Positions 62,963-64,000 of a stretch of DNA of 64,000 nt are shown one piece after another. The stretch comes from Flagellimonas yonaguniensis (GTDB taxonomy: Bacteria > Bacteroidota > Bacteroidia > Flavobacteriales > Flavobacteriaceae), in the NCBI RefSeq assembly GCF_029193885.1, contig NZ_JARFVB010000001.1:186001-250000 (forward strand), in the 5' to 3' direction. Under the pieces are notes generated by a model. The model made no database searches. It was not told the origin of the DNA and saw only the letters and a program-made list of their open reading frames with translations. The position numbers and the translations under genes were made by a program. Each line of letters starts with the position of its first letter. The first letter of the stretch is position 1.

Positions 62963-63200
62963 TACTTGTCAAGTTTTAAGAATTAATAAGACCTGGGAGG
63001 TCTAAAAAAATCATCGCAACAAATGGTATACAGCCGTTTTGGACGTACCCTTTTATGCTGCACTCAACAAGTAATGGGGATTTGTACTAGGACTAAACTA
63101 ATGACTTTAATCCAAATCGCATTGGGGCAAAACCTTAAAAAAACTGGGGTTTTTCCAGAATTGTTTGGAAAATAGGGGGGGAATGAGCTGTAAAACTAAC
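62963..63200. other. Gap between cassettes
   Basis: No gene; AT-rich with short A- and G-runs. It presumably holds the promoter of the left cassette; no clear TAnnTTTG box was found. Confidence 0.4.
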
Positions 63201-63229
63201 AAAAAAGCCACCGATGCGGTGGCCTTTTA
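63201..63229 (-). terminator. Terminator of the right secreted cassette
   Basis: GCCACCG-ATG-CGGTGGC, 7-bp perfect stem; minus strand continues TTTTTTGTTAG. Homologous to the terminator at 61815-61847. Confidence 0.88.
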
Positions 63230-63258
63230 ATATTAATGAATGGTTATTTTAACTCTAT

Positions 63259-63801
63259 TTATTTGATTGTATCTTTTGTAAATGGAATATCCCCTATCGT
63301 CAATTCTGTTCTGTTGCTTTCCCTGATAATGGATAACATCATCTTCAATTCAGGATTATCCCATATAATAAATAAAGGGTCGTCCCCAATGCCACACTTC
63401 TTTAAGGTGCTTTTAGTCTCGGTGGACGTTGTTCCATTAACTTGTATAACCTTTCTTTGGGTTTCAATTTCATGCTTAAGCATTAGATCGGCCTTTCCAA
63501 ATTCAAGTGCCAAAAACCGATAGAATTCTTCATCCACAACACCTTGAAAATCGGTCATTAACTGTTTTATAACTCCCTCCTCATCGGTCTTTACCAAAAT
63601 ATGTTTCAATGGTTTGGTATAAAACTCCTGCTTGGCACCAGTAATCAAATAGGTAATTGAACCTGAATTACCCACCGAATCAAGCACTTTGAATTCGAAA
63701 GGAACATTCAATAGGTTCTTACCTATCATGTTTTCGATTTTCATATTTTGGTAAAACGTATTAAAGCAAAATACTATGGTAAAAAGAAATAAATTTTTCA
63801 T
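63259..63801 (-). CDS. Secreted protein of unknown function, immunity-like position
   Basis: 180 residues; a short signal peptide (MKNLFLFTIVFCFNTFYQN). The rest is alpha/beta (NVPFEFKVLDSVGNSGSITY, YTKPLKHILVKTDEEGVIKQ, VVDEEFYRFLALEFGKADLM). No family is recognised. It starts 2 nt after the stop of the large gene to the right, so the two are translationally coupled, as in effector-immunity pairs. AT-rich. Confidence 0.65.
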   Translation of the reverse strand: MKNLFLFTIVFCFNTFYQNMKIENMIGKNLLNVPFEFKVLDSVGNSGSITYLITGAKQEFYTKPLKHILVKTDEEGVIKQLMTDFQGVVDEEFYRFLALEFGKADLMLKHEIETQRKVIQVNGTTSTETKSTLKKCGIGDDPLFIIWDNPELKMMLSIIRESNRTELTIGDIPFTKDTIK

Positions 63802-63803
63802 AC

Positions 63804-64000
63804 CTAAGTACTACAATCAGTTTTATCCCAAACCCAATCTTCTGTATAAGGAGCCAAATTGTTGATTGGAAATGGGGCATTCTTGCTAAAATCTCCTCCT
63901 ATTGCCTTCATAGCTGATTTGATATTCTTTTCCCATTCATAAATTAGCATATTAGGATTTGACAAAAACCAAGCCTTCGTTACAAGATTAGCCTGATGTA
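63804..64000 (-). CDS. C-terminal end of a gene that runs off the right edge
   Basis: 65 codons are open to the window edge, ending WVWDKTDCST and stop. Readable segments are QANLVTKAWFLSNPNMLIYE and FSKNAPFPINNLAPYTEDW. The start and most of the protein lie outside the window, so the family cannot be named. Its coupling to the following secreted protein and the AT-rich composition suggest a variable effector tail. Confidence 0.6.
   Translation of the reverse strand, partial: HQANLVTKAWFLSNPNMLIYEWEKNIKSAMKAIGGDFSKNAPFPINNLAPYTEDWVWDKTDCST

Overview
The window is chromosomal DNA from a bacterium of the Bacteroidota, almost certainly family Flavobacteriaceae (a Muricauda/Allomuricauda/Maribacter-like genome is the best guess; the genus is inference). 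The evidence is a type IX secretion C-terminal sorting domain on a secreted subtilase, the gliding lipoprotein GldH, a Bacteroidota-type sdhCAB operon, the iscA-sufBCDSE-sufT gene order, DUF2480/DUF3078/DUF4292 proteins, and promoters of the TTG-N20-TAnnTTTG type. I see no rRNA, tRNA, CRISPR array, integrase or IS element, so most of the window is ordinary core chromosome with small accessory patches.

Layout. 1-1.65 kb: end of a CNNM/CBS membrane protein, a DNA-repair methyltransferase and an exonuclease. 2.2-7.0 kb: T9SS-secreted subtilase, an EEP-family hydrolase and HflX. 7.0-17.5 kb: on the minus strand, the Fe-S cluster assembly operon read from the A-type carrier at 17463 through sufB, C, D, S, E, T and DUF2480, then a DUF3078 porin-like gene. 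A GC-rich BspA-repeat surface lipoprotein on the plus strand, bracketed by direct repeats, sits between the last two. 17.7-31 kb: thiL, brnQ, a putative zincin lipoprotein, a methyltransferase, a broken esterase, two penicillin-binding-protein-like serine hydrolases, a cyclase, Xaa-Pro aminopeptidase and a RimK ligase. 30.9-34.3 kb: sdhCAB. 34.4-36.4 kb: a small accessory patch (vsr, XRE/S24 repressor, small HTH-like protein). 36.4-38 kb: the two CoA-transferase subunits with a truncated four-helix-bundle gene between them. 38-42 kb: RicT-GldH-PBP1A overlapping operon. 42-50.6 kb: trhO, recA, an ECF sigma factor with a barrel-type partner, a GAF/LytS-like protein, plsC, trpS. 51-52.2 kb: repeat cluster around a GIY-YIG nuclease gene. 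52.2-61.7 kb: dprA, an HU/SPOR envelope protein, a thioesterase, and an envelope operon (flippase, dut, sugar nucleotidyltransferase, TPR protein, DUF4292 lipoprotein, EnvC-like protein, aldo/keto reductase). 61.8-64 kb: an AT-rich block of tightly packed secreted proteins in two consecutive cassettes, each closed by a homologous terminator; this looks like the tail of a polymorphic-toxin-type locus whose main gene runs off the right edge.

How the parts fit: the suf operon supplies Fe-S clusters (used for example by SdhB); RicT, GldH, PBP1A, EnvC-like, TPR, DUF4292, flippase and nucleotidyltransferase genes serve the cell envelope; recA, dprA, ogt and vsr are DNA maintenance genes. The places that deserve a second look are the right-edge cassettes, the GIY-YIG/inverted-repeat cluster, the BspA insertion, a shared ATCGATAAA/TTCGATGAAATAC motif upstream of two distant genes, and two four-helix-bundle genes lodged inside metabolic operons. 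All functional calls rest on reading the translations; no database search was run.
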